Assembly: GCF_018982885.2 (NCBI RefSeq)
Contig: NZ_CP081849.1
Location: 310,001 to 374,000 of the forward strand
Direction: 5' to 3'
Length of the DNA stretch: 64,000 nucleotides
Origin: Polymorphobacter megasporae
GTDB taxonomy: Bacteria > Pseudomonadota > Alphaproteobacteria > Sphingomonadales > Sphingomonadaceae
Positions 36,932-45,326 of the stretch are shown here, one piece after another. Position 1 is the stretch's first letter; each line of letters opens with the position of its first letter. The translations under genes were made by a program, and so were the position numbers. Under the pieces are notes generated by a model. It was not told the DNA's origin and ran no database searches. It worked only from the letters and a program-made list of their open reading frames with translations.

Positions 36932-37291
36932 ATGGGTCTGAACATTCTTATCGTCGAAGACGAGGCAGTCATTGGCCTACTGCTTGGCGAAGTGCTGGCT
37001 GAGATGGGCCATCAAGTCTGCGGAATTGCAGCAACGGCAACCGAGGCGATCGCTGTGGCTACTATGCACCGTCCGGATTTGATGATCGTCGACATCAATC
37101 TCGCGGGCAAGAACGGCAGTGCTGACGTCGCAGATCTCCGAGCACAATCGCCAACGCCGTGTCTCTTAGTCGGCGGTGACGAGAATATTCTGGAGGTCTT
37201 TGCCGGGCGTGGCGACGCCTTGGTCAAGCGTTATCAGCCACAGCAGAGCGAGATCGCTATAATGCGCGAGCTCATCGCCGCCCTTGCTTAA
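36932..37291 (+). CDS. Stand-alone response regulator receiver protein
   Basis: A 119-residue single REC domain with no output domain. It has the acidic pocket LIVEDEAVIGLLL, the phospho-acceptor Asp in LMIVDINLAGKNG and the Lys in ALVKRYQP. The usual Thr position reads CLLVGGDE rather than the common T/S-containing motif. It is similar to the small receivers (CpdR/DivK-like) that pass phosphate or act by protein contact. It overlaps the stand-alone cheB by eight bases and is preceded by a motif copy, so it is likely produced together with the divergent fusion kinase. Confidence 0.88.
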   Translation: MGLNILIVEDEAVIGLLLGEVLAEMGHQVCGIAATATEAIAVATMHRPDLMIVDINLAGKNGSADVADLRAQSPTPCLLVGGDENILEVFAGRGDALVKRYQPQQSEIAIMRELIAALA

Positions 37292-37901
37292 GCCGGTGCC
37301 CGCTCGTGAGGTGCCAATCATATGCGTTGGTGGCTCAGCAGGGGGATTGGACGCATATCAGCGCCTTCTGGACCATTTGCCGGTGGATCTCGGGGCGGCA
37401 GTCGTCATCGTAAATCATCTCAGGACAGTATCGACGCTGCTTCACGAGATACTCCCACGCCACACGCGCATGCCGGTCGATCTTATCGTTGACGGTCTCG
37501 ACATTCGACCTAATCGTGTTTTCATCATTCCGCCGCAGCGAGACCTGCACGTCTTGAACGGCGAGTTCCGGTTGCGACCAATATCCAAACCGCGGGGATG
37601 GCCAGACGTGATCACGGTCTTTTTGCGGTCGTTGACAAAGCACTGGCATGGCAAACTCGTCGCGGTAATCGTGTCAGGTTATGATGGCGACGGTGCCGAC
37701 GCATTATGCCAAATCCGCGAGGTTGGCGGTATAACGATTGCTCAGTCGCCCGCCTCGGCAGGCCAGCCAGATATGCCAGATAGCGCCATTGCGAGCGGAT
37801 GCGTCGATTTCGTTCTGGCACCCGAGCAGATCGCTGCGCAGATTTCCGGCCTGATCAGATCTCCGCCTTTCCGCGAAACGAAACGGTCGCAGTGCGTTTA
37901 A
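37284..37901 (+). CDS. Stand-alone CheB-type methylesterase
   Basis: A 205-residue CheB catalytic domain without a receiver. The catalytic triad positions are in CVGGSAGGLDAY (Ser), VIVNHLRTVSTLLHEILPRHTRMPV (His) and IVSGYDGDGADALCQIREVGG (Asp). The start is TTG 37284 inside the receiver gene; GTG 37293 is an alternative. No chemoreceptor gene is in the window, so the substrate is unknown. Its close homology to the CheB part of the fusion kinase suggests it arose from, or works with, that protein. Confidence 0.88.
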   Translation: MLKPVPAREVPIICVGGSAGGLDAYQRLLDHLPVDLGAAVVIVNHLRTVSTLLHEILPRHTRMPVDLIVDGLDIRPNRVFIIPPQRDLHVLNGEFRLRPISKPRGWPDVITVFLRSLTKHWHGKLVAVIVSGYDGDGADALCQIREVGGITIAQSPASAGQPDMPDSAIASGCVDFVLAPEQIAAQISGLIRSPPFRETKRSQCV

Positions 37902-37940
37902 TGGGTTACGTCCTAACCAGCTGAGGATCGGTTTCGTTAT

Positions 37941-38135
37941 ATGTCAGAAACGGATAAGCCGCTGTATGAGCAGATGACCGATGCAATGGGGGCCATTCGC
38001 AGACAATTGGACCTACTTCGCTTAGGGCCGAGCGTCGGCGGTCCCTCCGATGACCGCAACGTAATCGCAAATCTTGAAGCTGAGTTTCAGTCGTTGAGAG
38101 TAGGTCGGGCCAACCTGGGCCCCGACGATCGCTGA
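37941..38135 (+). CDS. Small hypothetical protein (64 aa)
   Basis: A 64-residue acidic, helical ORF with IRRQLDLLRLGPSVGGPSDDRNVIANLEAEF. The sequence has the look of a conserved soluble protein, with a helix, a Gly-Pro turn and a second helix. It starts 39 nt after cheB and so is probably in the same transcript. No ribosome-binding site of standard spacing is visible. Function unknown. Confidence 0.5.
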   Translation: MSETDKPLYEQMTDAMGAIRRQLDLLRLGPSVGGPSDDRNVIANLEAEFQSLRVGRANLGPDDR

Positions 38136-38398
38136 GCCGCCCCTGATTAGATGTGTTAGCAGCTGATTTGTGGTGAAATCGTGTTGGAGTGTGCAATACT
38201 TGCGGCATCTGCTCGGAACACGCCGTTGACACGTGCTCACCCGCAAGCCGCAGGTATCCTCACTCAGGTGGCTAGACATCACCACCCAGCGGTCGACGCC
38301 TACTGAGAAGCTCTCATCGTCCACCTAGGCACGAATATGACGAGGTTCCAGTTCGACAGCGATCCAAACCCGATAGTCCATAGAGCGAAAGTTGCACG

Positions 38399-39970
38399 CT
38401 ACCGATGCAACGTCCGGATCGCATCGACGATCACTTTCGGGCTGTGCAGACCTTTGTACACCGGCGGTGGGGTCTTATCGATCTTGAGCAGCGTATAGAC
38501 TGCGGTCATCGCGCAGCGCACGGAATATTCTACCGTGAACACCACGTCGTCGGGCTGCTCGGCGTATTGGCCGAGAAAGGCGAGGTTGGTCGATCCATCG
38601 GGGACCACCTTTGGCCGGTCGCCGAGCTTACGCATCATGAATTGGCTGGTGATATAAGGCATCGCGCAGGGGATACAGATCGATGCCGCCACGACCGCTG
38701 CCTGGTCCGCCGCAACAAAGTTTAGATGGCCGAGCACTTCCTCGAGGATTTCGGCACCGGTGCACTCGACCATCGGTTTCTTGACGAAATCGCCCGGGCG
38801 ATCATGGAACAGGCCATAGCCCCACCACACCGCAACGCTTTCGGGCTGGTTCGGGAAGAACGGCTGATGATAGATCGAGATGGTGATCAACCAGCTCGAG
38901 TCCTTGAAGGTGATGAGCCCGCCGGTGCCGGCCGCGCTGCCGCTGAAGCGTTCCATTAACTGCAGGAACAGCGGGTCCTTGACCGTGACGGTGTACGAGA
39001 TCCACGAGCTTTCAGCGAGGTTGCCGTTGAACGCGGCCGGATTGCCGAAAGCCGGGCGTCCCTGCGCGAGCTTTTCCCACAGGTTCCACGCACCCGAATG
39101 GTTGCTCGGATTAAGGCCGGGCGCTTTCGTCATCGATCCGAACACCTTGTCGGCGGTCATCGAGCCGTTGGTGACGAACACGCGGTCGTCGGGGGCGACC
39201 GGAATGATCGCGGTGCCGTCGGCGCCGCGCGTGGTGATGCTGGTGACGGTGATCGCGTCGCTGCCCGACGCGAACCCCAGATCTTCGACGCGGACGCCAT
39301 AACGGAACTGCACTCCGCGCGCCTTGAGCCAGGTGACGATAGGCGCGATGATGCCGTCATACTGATTATAGACGGTGCGATAGATGTCGTGCTGCACATC
39401 GATCGTCGAGAAGTGATGCACGAACCGCCGCAGGTAGCGCCTGAACTCGATCGCGCTGTGCCAGGATTCGAAGGCGAACAGTGTGCACCATTCCATCCAA
39501 AAATTAGTCTCGAAGAAGTGCCGTTCGAAGCAATCGGTGATGCGCTTGTCGTCGAGCAGGCTCTCGGGCTCGGCGATCAGCTTGGTCAGATCGATCCGGT
39601 CGCGCTCAGTGAAGCCCATCGTGTGGGCGTCGGGGATGCTGCCGTCGCGACTGACTAGGCGAACTTTGGCGTCCCACGGCCATTTGGCGGCGGCGCGGTT
39701 CGTTTCTTGCGTCACCGACATGGTCGGGTCGGTCGCCGAGGGAATCGAATCCAGCAGATCAAAGGTGCAAAGGTACTTTGCCTCGAACATGCGGCTACCG
39801 CTCATGAAATAGCCGTTCTCGGCATCGCCGTGGGCATCGAATGCACCGCCGGTCTGATGGCTTTCTTCGAGGATCGTTATGTCCTTGCCCTCGACCGCGG
39901 CGTCGCGAATGAGGATCACCGCGCCGGCTAGGGATGCGATGCCGCTGCCGACGAAGGTGTGCGTGGCCAT
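38399..39970 (-). CDS. ohyA: Oleate hydratase (FAD-dependent fatty-acid hydratase)
   Basis: Adds water to the cis-9 double bond of unsaturated fatty acids to give 10-hydroxy acids. The 523-residue protein begins with the FAD-binding FVGSGIASLAGAVILIRDA and has ITILEESHQTGGAFDA, the region GYFMSGSRMFEAKYLCTFDLL, QYDGIIAPIVTWLKARGV, and a late FLGQYAEQPDDVVFTVEYSVR with typical spacing. Length is slightly shorter than well-known members (~560-590). It follows a very good minus-strand motif copy at 40024, only 53 nt upstream. It may detoxify or modify membrane-derived fatty acids. Confidence 0.9.
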   Translation of the reverse strand: MATHTFVGSGIASLAGAVILIRDAAVEGKDITILEESHQTGGAFDAHGDAENGYFMSGSRMFEAKYLCTFDLLDSIPSATDPTMSVTQETNRAAAKWPWDAKVRLVSRDGSIPDAHTMGFTERDRIDLTKLIAEPESLLDDKRITDCFERHFFETNFWMEWCTLFAFESWHSAIEFRRYLRRFVHHFSTIDVQHDIYRTVYNQYDGIIAPIVTWLKARGVQFRYGVRVEDLGFASGSDAITVTSITTRGADGTAIIPVAPDDRVFVTNGSMTADKVFGSMTKAPGLNPSNHSGAWNLWEKLAQGRPAFGNPAAFNGNLAESSWISYTVTVKDPLFLQLMERFSGSAAGTGGLITFKDSSWLITISIYHQPFFPNQPESVAVWWGYGLFHDRPGDFVKKPMVECTGAEILEEVLGHLNFVAADQAAVVAASICIPCAMPYITSQFMMRKLGDRPKVVPDGSTNLAFLGQYAEQPDDVVFTVEYSVRCAMTAVYTLLKIDKTPPPVYKGLHSPKVIVDAIRTLHR

Positions 39971-40023
39971 CCAGGAACGTCCTTTTTTAAGGGCTCAAAC
40001 TACCAGAGTCGCTGCGGCGCCCG

Positions 40024-40043
40024 GCAGCCTCGGAAATTACCTA
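40024..40043 (-). promoter_or_regulatory. FixJ-like motif, reverse strand, upstream of ohyA
   Basis: On the minus strand: TAGGTAATTTCCGAGGCTGC. It ends 53 nt before the ohyA ATG. TGGTAG on the minus strand (plus 40000-40005) lies 31 nt after the first T of TTTCC. Confidence 0.76.
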
Positions 40044-40133
40044 GGGTCGCGTAAATGCGACGGCATCGACAAGTCGAACGTTCGTCCGTCGGCGGCGTTA
40101 TGGTCGTTATCCCGATTTGACTGGAACACCTGC

Positions 40134-40835
40134 ATGGCGGACTATGACCTCTACTATTGGCCGGTACCGTTCCTGGGCCAATTTGTGCGCGCGGTCTTGG
40201 CGCATTCGGGCAAAACCTGGACCGAAAGCGACCCTGCCGCGATTGCGACACTGATGGACGGGCCTGTAACGCGGATGGCGGTCCCGTTTATGGGCCCGCC
40301 ACTGCTCGTCGACAAAAAGACTGACTTCGCTATCGCCGAGATGCCCGCCATTTTACTATATCTCGGCGAGACGCTTGACTTGATGCCATCCACCGCTGGC
40401 CGTCGAGCCATGAGCATGAAGACGATCAACGACGCCAACGACGTCATCGACGAAATCACTCTCGATGGAGGCCGCCAAATGTGGACGGTCAAACGCTGGG
40501 CCGATTTCGTTCCGCGTCTAAAGCGATGGATGGCGTTCTGGGAGGAAACCGGCAGGCGTCACGGCCTAACGGCACACGCGGGCTACCTGTTGGGTGGTGC
40601 GACTCCAGGTGTCGCCGACGTCGTAACAGCCACTCTCTGGTCGACAATGACCGATCGTTTTCGACCGATCCACACTATGCTTGAGGATGCCGCGCCAATG
40701 ACTGCCGCTCTGTCGCGGCGTATTTCCGCGCTCCCCGCTCTAGCGGATCTCACGGCTAAGGCGAAGCAGGACTATGGCGACGCCTTTTGCGGCGGCGAGA
40801 TCGAGGCGTCGCTGCGCGACGTGATAGAGTCTTGA
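40134..40835 (+). CDS. Glutathione S-transferase-like protein
   Basis: A 233-residue protein with a thioredoxin-fold start (YDLYYWPVPFLGQFVRAVLAHSGKTW), a cis-Pro loop region (MAVPFMGPPLLVDKKTDFAIAEMPAILLYLGE) where the EMPAI segment replaces the usual E-S of glutathione binding, and a helical C-terminal domain (GATPGVADVVTATLWSTM). ATG 40134 has GGAAC upstream and fits the fold start. The substrate is unknown. It is divergent from ohyA and is followed by the cardiolipin synthase-like gene. Confidence 0.8.
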   Translation: MADYDLYYWPVPFLGQFVRAVLAHSGKTWTESDPAAIATLMDGPVTRMAVPFMGPPLLVDKKTDFAIAEMPAILLYLGETLDLMPSTAGRRAMSMKTINDANDVIDEITLDGGRQMWTVKRWADFVPRLKRWMAFWEETGRRHGLTAHAGYLLGGATPGVADVVTATLWSTMTDRFRPIHTMLEDAAPMTAALSRRISALPALADLTAKAKQDYGDAFCGGEIEASLRDVIES

Positions 40836-40920
40836 GACGCGCGCGCGCGCTGGGGGTGATAGCCCCCACAAACTGTCCTGGCACGGATTCTGGTGCCATT
40901 ACTCGACGGGCTCGGCGACG

Positions 40921-42351
40921 GTGATAGCCGCGTTTCCGCCCGTTTCGTCGCTTCTGTCGTGGGGTACCGCATATGTGATCGTCATCTGGACGATCCGCCT
41001 TGGTTCGATTGTCTTCGTGCCGCTGCGGCGGTCGCCACAGGCCGCAGCGAGCTGGCTGCTGCTGATCGTCTTTCTGCCGATACCGGGATTGCTCGTATAC
41101 CTCGCGATCGGACGACCGACATTCCCAAAATGGCGGGCCAACCGATTCGCCAAGCTTACTCCCTTCTTTGTCGATACTGCCAGTCGGCTCGCTGAGCACG
41201 CGCCTTCCGGACACGGCAACGCTCAGGACATAATCGACCTGGCCACCAGACTTTGCGGCCTGCCGGCTGTCGGTGGCAATGAAATTAAATTCCTCGATGT
41301 CTATGACGAAATGATCGATCGGCTGGTGGCCGATATCGACATGGCGCGCCAACATGTCAGGCTTCTCGTCTATATTTTTGCCGACGATTGTACTGGCCGG
41401 AAGATCGTCGCGGCGCTGGCACGCGCCGTTGCTCGCGGAGTCGTTTGCAATGTTCTGCTTGACCCGGTCGGGTCGCGGTCTTGGCGCCGACGAACGTTGA
41501 CGGCGCTCCGTGGCGCGGGTGTCGATGCCCGGGAAACGCTGTCCGTGACTCTGTGGCGGCCACGTGATCGGAATGACATGCGCAATCATCGCAAGCTGTT
41601 CATCATCGACGGGCTGATTGGCTATGCCGGTTCGCAAAACCTGATCGCAAAGGACTTTCGCCCTCGCATCACCAACTTGGAGATGGAAGTGCGGGTAACC
41701 GGCCCAGTGGTTGCGGCGATGACGTCGATCTTCATCGCCGATTGGTTCATGGAAACCGAGATCATGCTGCAGGCCGTCGTCGTCGTGCCGCAACCCACCG
41801 GCACAACAGTCAGCCAGCTGCTACCGAGTGGCGCAACCTATCGGCTATCAGGTTTTGAAACGCTCCTCGTCTGGCAGATCCATAACGCCCGCCATCGTGT
41901 TATCCTAACGACGCCATATTTCATCCCTAATGCAGCGCTCATTAGCGCGATGCGCACGGCAGTGGCGCGCAGTGTCGAGGTCGTCCTGATCGTCTCGGCT
42001 GTCGCAGACCAGAAGCTCGTGCGTCTCGCACAATGCTCTTATTATGACGATCTCCTGTCTGCCGGTGTCCAAATCTATCTCTTCGGCCACTACCTTCTGC
42101 ACGCCAAGAACGTGAGCATTGACAGCCGCCTGGGCATCGTTGGCTCAAGTAACGTCGATATCCGCTCGTTCAAGCTTAATGAGGAGGTTAGTTTGTTGCT
42201 AGTTGACGCTCCGACCATCGCCGAGTTACAGGTTCTTCAGGCCCACGCGCTAGCGCAGAGCCAAGCCATCGACCTGCAGACGTGGCGGCGGCGGCCGATG
42301 CTACATCGGGTTGGCGAGGGTCTGGCGCGCCTTGTCAGTCCGCTGCTTTAG
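40921..42351 (+). CDS. cls: Cardiolipin synthase-like phospholipase D family protein
   Basis: Probably joins two phosphatidylglycerols to form cardiolipin in the inner membrane. The 476-residue protein has two N-terminal membrane helices (YVIVIWTIRLGSIVFV and ASWLLLIVFLPIPGLLVYLAIG) and two HKD active-site motifs: NHRKLFIIDGLIGYAGSQN near residue 225 and LHAKNVSIDSRLGIVGSSNVDIRSF near residue 400. The start is GTG 40921. The next gene begins 7 nt after its stop, so it is cotranscribed with the EEP phosphatase. Confidence 0.9.
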   Translation: MIAAFPPVSSLLSWGTAYVIVIWTIRLGSIVFVPLRRSPQAAASWLLLIVFLPIPGLLVYLAIGRPTFPKWRANRFAKLTPFFVDTASRLAEHAPSGHGNAQDIIDLATRLCGLPAVGGNEIKFLDVYDEMIDRLVADIDMARQHVRLLVYIFADDCTGRKIVAALARAVARGVVCNVLLDPVGSRSWRRRTLTALRGAGVDARETLSVTLWRPRDRNDMRNHRKLFIIDGLIGYAGSQNLIAKDFRPRITNLEMEVRVTGPVVAAMTSIFIADWFMETEIMLQAVVVVPQPTGTTVSQLLPSGATYRLSGFETLLVWQIHNARHRVILTTPYFIPNAALISAMRTAVARSVEVVLIVSAVADQKLVRLAQCSYYDDLLSAGVQIYLFGHYLLHAKNVSIDSRLGIVGSSNVDIRSFKLNEEVSLLLVDAPTIAELQVLQAHALAQSQAIDLQTWRRRPMLHRVGEGLARLVSPLL

Positions 42352-42357
42352 CAGAGC

Positions 42358-43089
42358 ATGTTGATCAAGGTCGCGACTTACAACATCCACAAGGCCGTCG
42401 GCACCGACGGTCTCTATGCACCCGACCGCATTCTCGCCACGCTCGAAGAAATCGGTGCCGACGTCGTCGTTCTCCAGGAGGCGGATCGCCGATTCGGCAC
42501 TCGCGAAACCGTTCTGCCGTTGGCGAGGATCGTGGAGCGCACACCCTATCGCCCGGTGGTATTCGGCCATAATTCGGCCAGTCTCGGCTGGCACGGCAAT
42601 GCGGCGCTGGTCTCGGAACGTTTGACGGTCACGGCCTCGGCTACGCTTGACTTGCCGACGCTCGAGCCTCGCGGTGCCATCCTCATTGAGACGCTAACCG
42701 ACGGCCACCCGATGCGGATTGGTGGCATGCACCTTGATCTGACCGGCCTGCGGCGACGGCAGCAGGCTCGCTCGGTTCAGGCGCAGGTCCTTGCCCGTTC
42801 CACTACGATGCCAACGCTTCTGATGGGCGATCTTAATGAGTGGCGGGCGGCGCGCGGCTGCCTCATCGATTTCGCGGAAAACTATCACATCGCTCCCACC
42901 GGTCCGAGCTTTCCCGCGCGCCTTCCATTTGGGCGCCTCGATCGCATCATGGTTGGAAGGGGCATCGAGATCGTCGACTGCGGTACCCATCGGTCATCCT
43001 TGTCGCGGGTCGCGTCTGACCATCTGCCGGTCTGGGCGACGTTGCGGCTCAGCCCCAATCAATCGGCAGTATCACTCCTATGTATTTAA
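42358..43089 (+). CDS. Endonuclease/exonuclease/phosphatase family protein
   Basis: A 243-residue metal-dependent hydrolase with VATYNIHKAVGTDGLY at the N terminus, DVVVLQEAD (metal-binding Glu), GMHLDLTG, LMGDLNEWRA (catalytic Asp and Asn) and SDHLPVWATL (catalytic His). It may cleave phosphodiesters of lipids or nucleic acids; next to a cardiolipin synthase, a lipid role is plausible but not shown. It is the last gene before the IS element. Confidence 0.88.
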   Translation: MLIKVATYNIHKAVGTDGLYAPDRILATLEEIGADVVVLQEADRRFGTRETVLPLARIVERTPYRPVVFGHNSASLGWHGNAALVSERLTVTASATLDLPTLEPRGAILIETLTDGHPMRIGGMHLDLTGLRRRQQARSVQAQVLARSTTMPTLLMGDLNEWRAARGCLIDFAENYHIAPTGPSFPARLPFGRLDRIMVGRGIEIVDCGTHRSSLSRVASDHLPVWATLRLSPNQSAVSLLCI

Positions 43090-43304
43090 AGCGCATCTGA
43101 TCCGCGCGGCGTCGCTCGCTAAAAAAAATAAGCATCAGACCCCGAACGGATATGTCTCGTCCTCGCCTGCGGTGACTGATGTGGGCAGAGGGATCATTGC
43201 ACGGGTCTCGTCAATCAAGCGAAGGCGTCGTATTGATTGGGAAGCGCTGACGAGCTGTAATGGCTCCAGCGCACCGTCTCCGGCGGATGTATGCAAACGA
43301 TCTA

Positions 43305-44150
43305 GGCTCAGGACCTATTAAAGTGCTTGCGGAGACGGTGATCGGTTGATTCAATGGCGGCGCTGAGGAGGCGTCGTGATGAGTGATTTGATCTGGTTGT
43401 CGGCGGCACAGATGCGTCGGATCGAGCCGCACTTTCCCCTGTCGCATGGGGTGCCGCGCGTTGACGACCGGCGAGTGATCAGCGGGATCATCTTCGTGAT
43501 CAGGAACGGGCTGCGCTGGCGCGATGCGCCCAAGGACTACGGTCCGCACAAGACGATCTACAACCGCTTCATCCGCTGGAGCCGGCTGGGTGTGTTCAAC
43601 CGTATCTTTGCAGCGCTGGCGGCAAAAGGCGGCAAGCCCGACCAGTTGATGATCGATGCGACCCACCTGAAGGCACACCGAACCGCCGCGAGCCTCCTCA
43701 AAAAGGGGCTCTTCCCCGATGTATCGGACGCACCAAAGGCGGCCTGAACTCCAAGCTGCACGCGGTCTGCGACGGCCAGGGCCGACCGCTGGTCATGCTC
43801 CTCACCGAGGGGCAGACCAGCGACTACAAGGGCGCAGCGCTGATGCTCGACGCCCTGCCCAAAGCGAGGGCCATGCTCGGTGACCGCGGCTATGACGCCG
43901 ACTGGTTCCGCGCCGCCCTGATCGCCAAGGGCATCACACCCTGCATCCCATCGAAGGCCAACCGCAAAACCCCGATCCCGCATGACCGAACTCTCTACCG
44001 GCAACGTCACCGCATCGAGAACATGTTCGGCAGGCTCAAGGACTGGCGGCGTATCCACACCCGCTATGACCGCTGCGCGCACGCCTTCTTCTCGGCCATC
44101 GCGCTCGCCGCGACCGTCATCTTCTGGCTGTGATCAATGAGTCCTGAGCC
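43305..44150 (+). mobile_element. IS5-family insertion sequence (IS427-like group)
   Basis: An 846-bp element bounded by imperfect inverted repeats: GGCTCAGGAC at 43305 and GTCCTGAGCC ending at 44150. Each end is flanked by TA (43303-43304 and 44151-44152), which fits a 2-bp TA target duplication. It encodes a transposase in two overlapping frames. It lies between the EEP phosphatase and the motif-bearing region before 44411 and does not interrupt a recognised gene. Confidence 0.88.
43379..44133 (+). CDS. IS5-family transposase made by -1 frameshift
   Basis: Two overlapping frames together encode a DDE transposase. The first (ATG 43379 to TGA 43747) starts MSDLIWLSAAQMRRIEPHFP and holds GLRWRDAPKDYGPHKTIYNRF and MIDATHLKAHRTAAS with the first Asp. 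The second continues in the -1 frame with GRTKGGLNSKLHAVCDGQGRPL, MLGDRGYDADWFR (second Asp) and RHRIENMFGRLKDWRRIHTRYDR (Glu). The likely slippage site is the AAAAAGG run at 43700-43706. Both halves look undamaged, so the element may still be active. Confidence 0.88.
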
Positions 44151-44310
44151 TAACGCTCGAGCCGAGGCTCGATGCCGTGGTCGAATCCGAACTGTCGCAT
44201 GCGTCGAGTTCATCGAGCTGCGTGCTTCGTGGGTTGCGCCGGCCACGTATGGTGGACCACCTTGACTTCGGGATCCAGTGGCCCAACTCAGATCAGTGCC
44301 GCGCTCCGCA

Positions 44311-44330
44311 TAAGTAGTTTCCGAAACTGA
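44311..44330 (+). promoter_or_regulatory. FixJ-like motif, upstream of the 116-aa hypothetical protein
   Basis: TAAGTAGTTTCCGAAACTGA. It ends 80 nt before the ATG at 44411. CTACAT at 44350-44355 lies 32 nt after the first T of TTTCC, one of the best -10 candidates in the set. Confidence 0.76.
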
Positions 44331-44410
44331 TGTGGCGTCACCCGAAAGCCTACATTAGGCAATTGGCCGGACCGTGTTGATGGTTTGGTGCCGGAATGGA
44401 AGACCTGACC

Positions 44411-44761
44411 ATGTCCAAAGACGCTTTCGCAATCGACCCCGATCATGCCGGTTCACTTTCTGGTACCCATCTTCACGCGCTCGAAAAGGTCTTTCAACAC
44501 CCCCTCTCGCACAACCTGTCGTGGCGTGAGGTGAACAAGCTGTTCGCGACAATCGGATCCATTGAGCACCGACACAACGGTGACCGTGTGCTGAACGTCG
44601 GTGGAGAGAAGCTGATCCTGGAGCCAGAGAAGGGCAAAAATCTCGATGCGACCGACGTCATGGATATACGACATTTGTTGGCCCGCGCCGGATGGGCAGC
44701 GAAACCGTCCAACCCGGAGACGGTCGCAGCCAACACGATGGTACGCGGGGACCGCCAGTGA
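44411..44761 (+). CDS. Hypothetical protein (116 aa), HicA-like look
   Basis: A 116-residue soluble protein. The core LHALEKVFQHPLSHNLSWREVNKLFATIGSIEHRHNGDRVLNVGGEKLILEPEKGKNLDATDVMDIRHLLARAGW has the helix-strand pattern of small HicA-like or double-stranded-RNA-binding-like folds, but no catalytic signature is clear. ATG 44411 has GGAAG upstream. It follows a strong motif copy and overlaps the start of the next, broken gene. Function unknown. Confidence 0.6.
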   Translation: MSKDAFAIDPDHAGSLSGTHLHALEKVFQHPLSHNLSWREVNKLFATIGSIEHRHNGDRVLNVGGEKLILEPEKGKNLDATDVMDIRHLLARAGWAAKPSNPETVAANTMVRGDRQ

Positions 44762-45093
44762 AATTACACATTCTTGGTCTCGGCGCGCTGCTTGTCGGCG
44801 GCGGTACGGTATCGGCCCAGATTGTCGGCAAAGAGCTCGCGCGAAGCGCAGCCCATTATGACATGCCTGCTGCCAGGTTGGTTGCCCAAGCGGTTCTCGA
44901 CCGCGGCCGGTAGGGCGACGTGCAGATGTGGTCGGAATCGGGCAAGACCGGCAAGGTCCATCTCCTTGATGGCGGCGGAGCGTCAAAATGTGGTCGTGTC
45001 CGACTGACAGGGATACACCGTGGCGTCGAAACCCACGGCTACATCTTTCGATACTGCCGGAACGCTGCAGGGGATTGGCGCACCTTAGGCTGA
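44759..45093 (+). pseudogene. Small exported protein gene with an in-frame TAG stop
   Basis: A GTG at 44759 overlaps the preceding stop (GTGA) and starts KLHILGLGALLVGGGTVSAQ, a signal peptide. The frame meets TAG at 44911-44913 after about 50 residues, then continues open in the same frame for 59 codons (MWSESGKTGKVHLLD, YIFRYCRNAAGDW) to TGA 45091-45093. The second part looks like ordinary coding sequence, so a single nonsense mutation is likely. A short secreted peptide of 50 residues is the alternative. Confidence 0.5.
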
Positions 45094-45218
45094 CAACAAC
45101 GCGCTTTTCTTCCCGCACTAAAGGTTGCCGGAGGCTTGCGACGATCTGCACAGCTAAAGGGACCTGACGTCAAGCTCAACAGCATTTAACGCCGGCCAGC
45201 CTTCCGATGGCGGCCGCG

Positions 45219-45238
45219 TAAGTAGTTTCCGATGCTCC
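45219..45238 (+). promoter_or_regulatory. FixJ-like motif, upstream of the FAD oxidoreductase
   Basis: TAAGTAGTTTCCGATGCTCC, nearly identical to site 1. It ends 88 nt before the ATG at 45327. CTAGAG at 45261-45266 lies 35 nt after the first T of TTTCC. Confidence 0.76.
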
Positions 45239-45326
45239 TAAGGCGGATGGGTCGGCGGCACTAGAGTTTCGGCTAGTAATCGGGCGAGCATCGCCTCTCG
45301 GGTCCGGCTAGTCACGGAGGACGGCC

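Noticed and set aside
43376-44133. Reading the transposase as a frameshift-inactivated pseudogene
   Set aside because: The overlap is at a typical slippery A-run and both halves are complete, as in IS5-family elements that use programmed -1 frameshifting.
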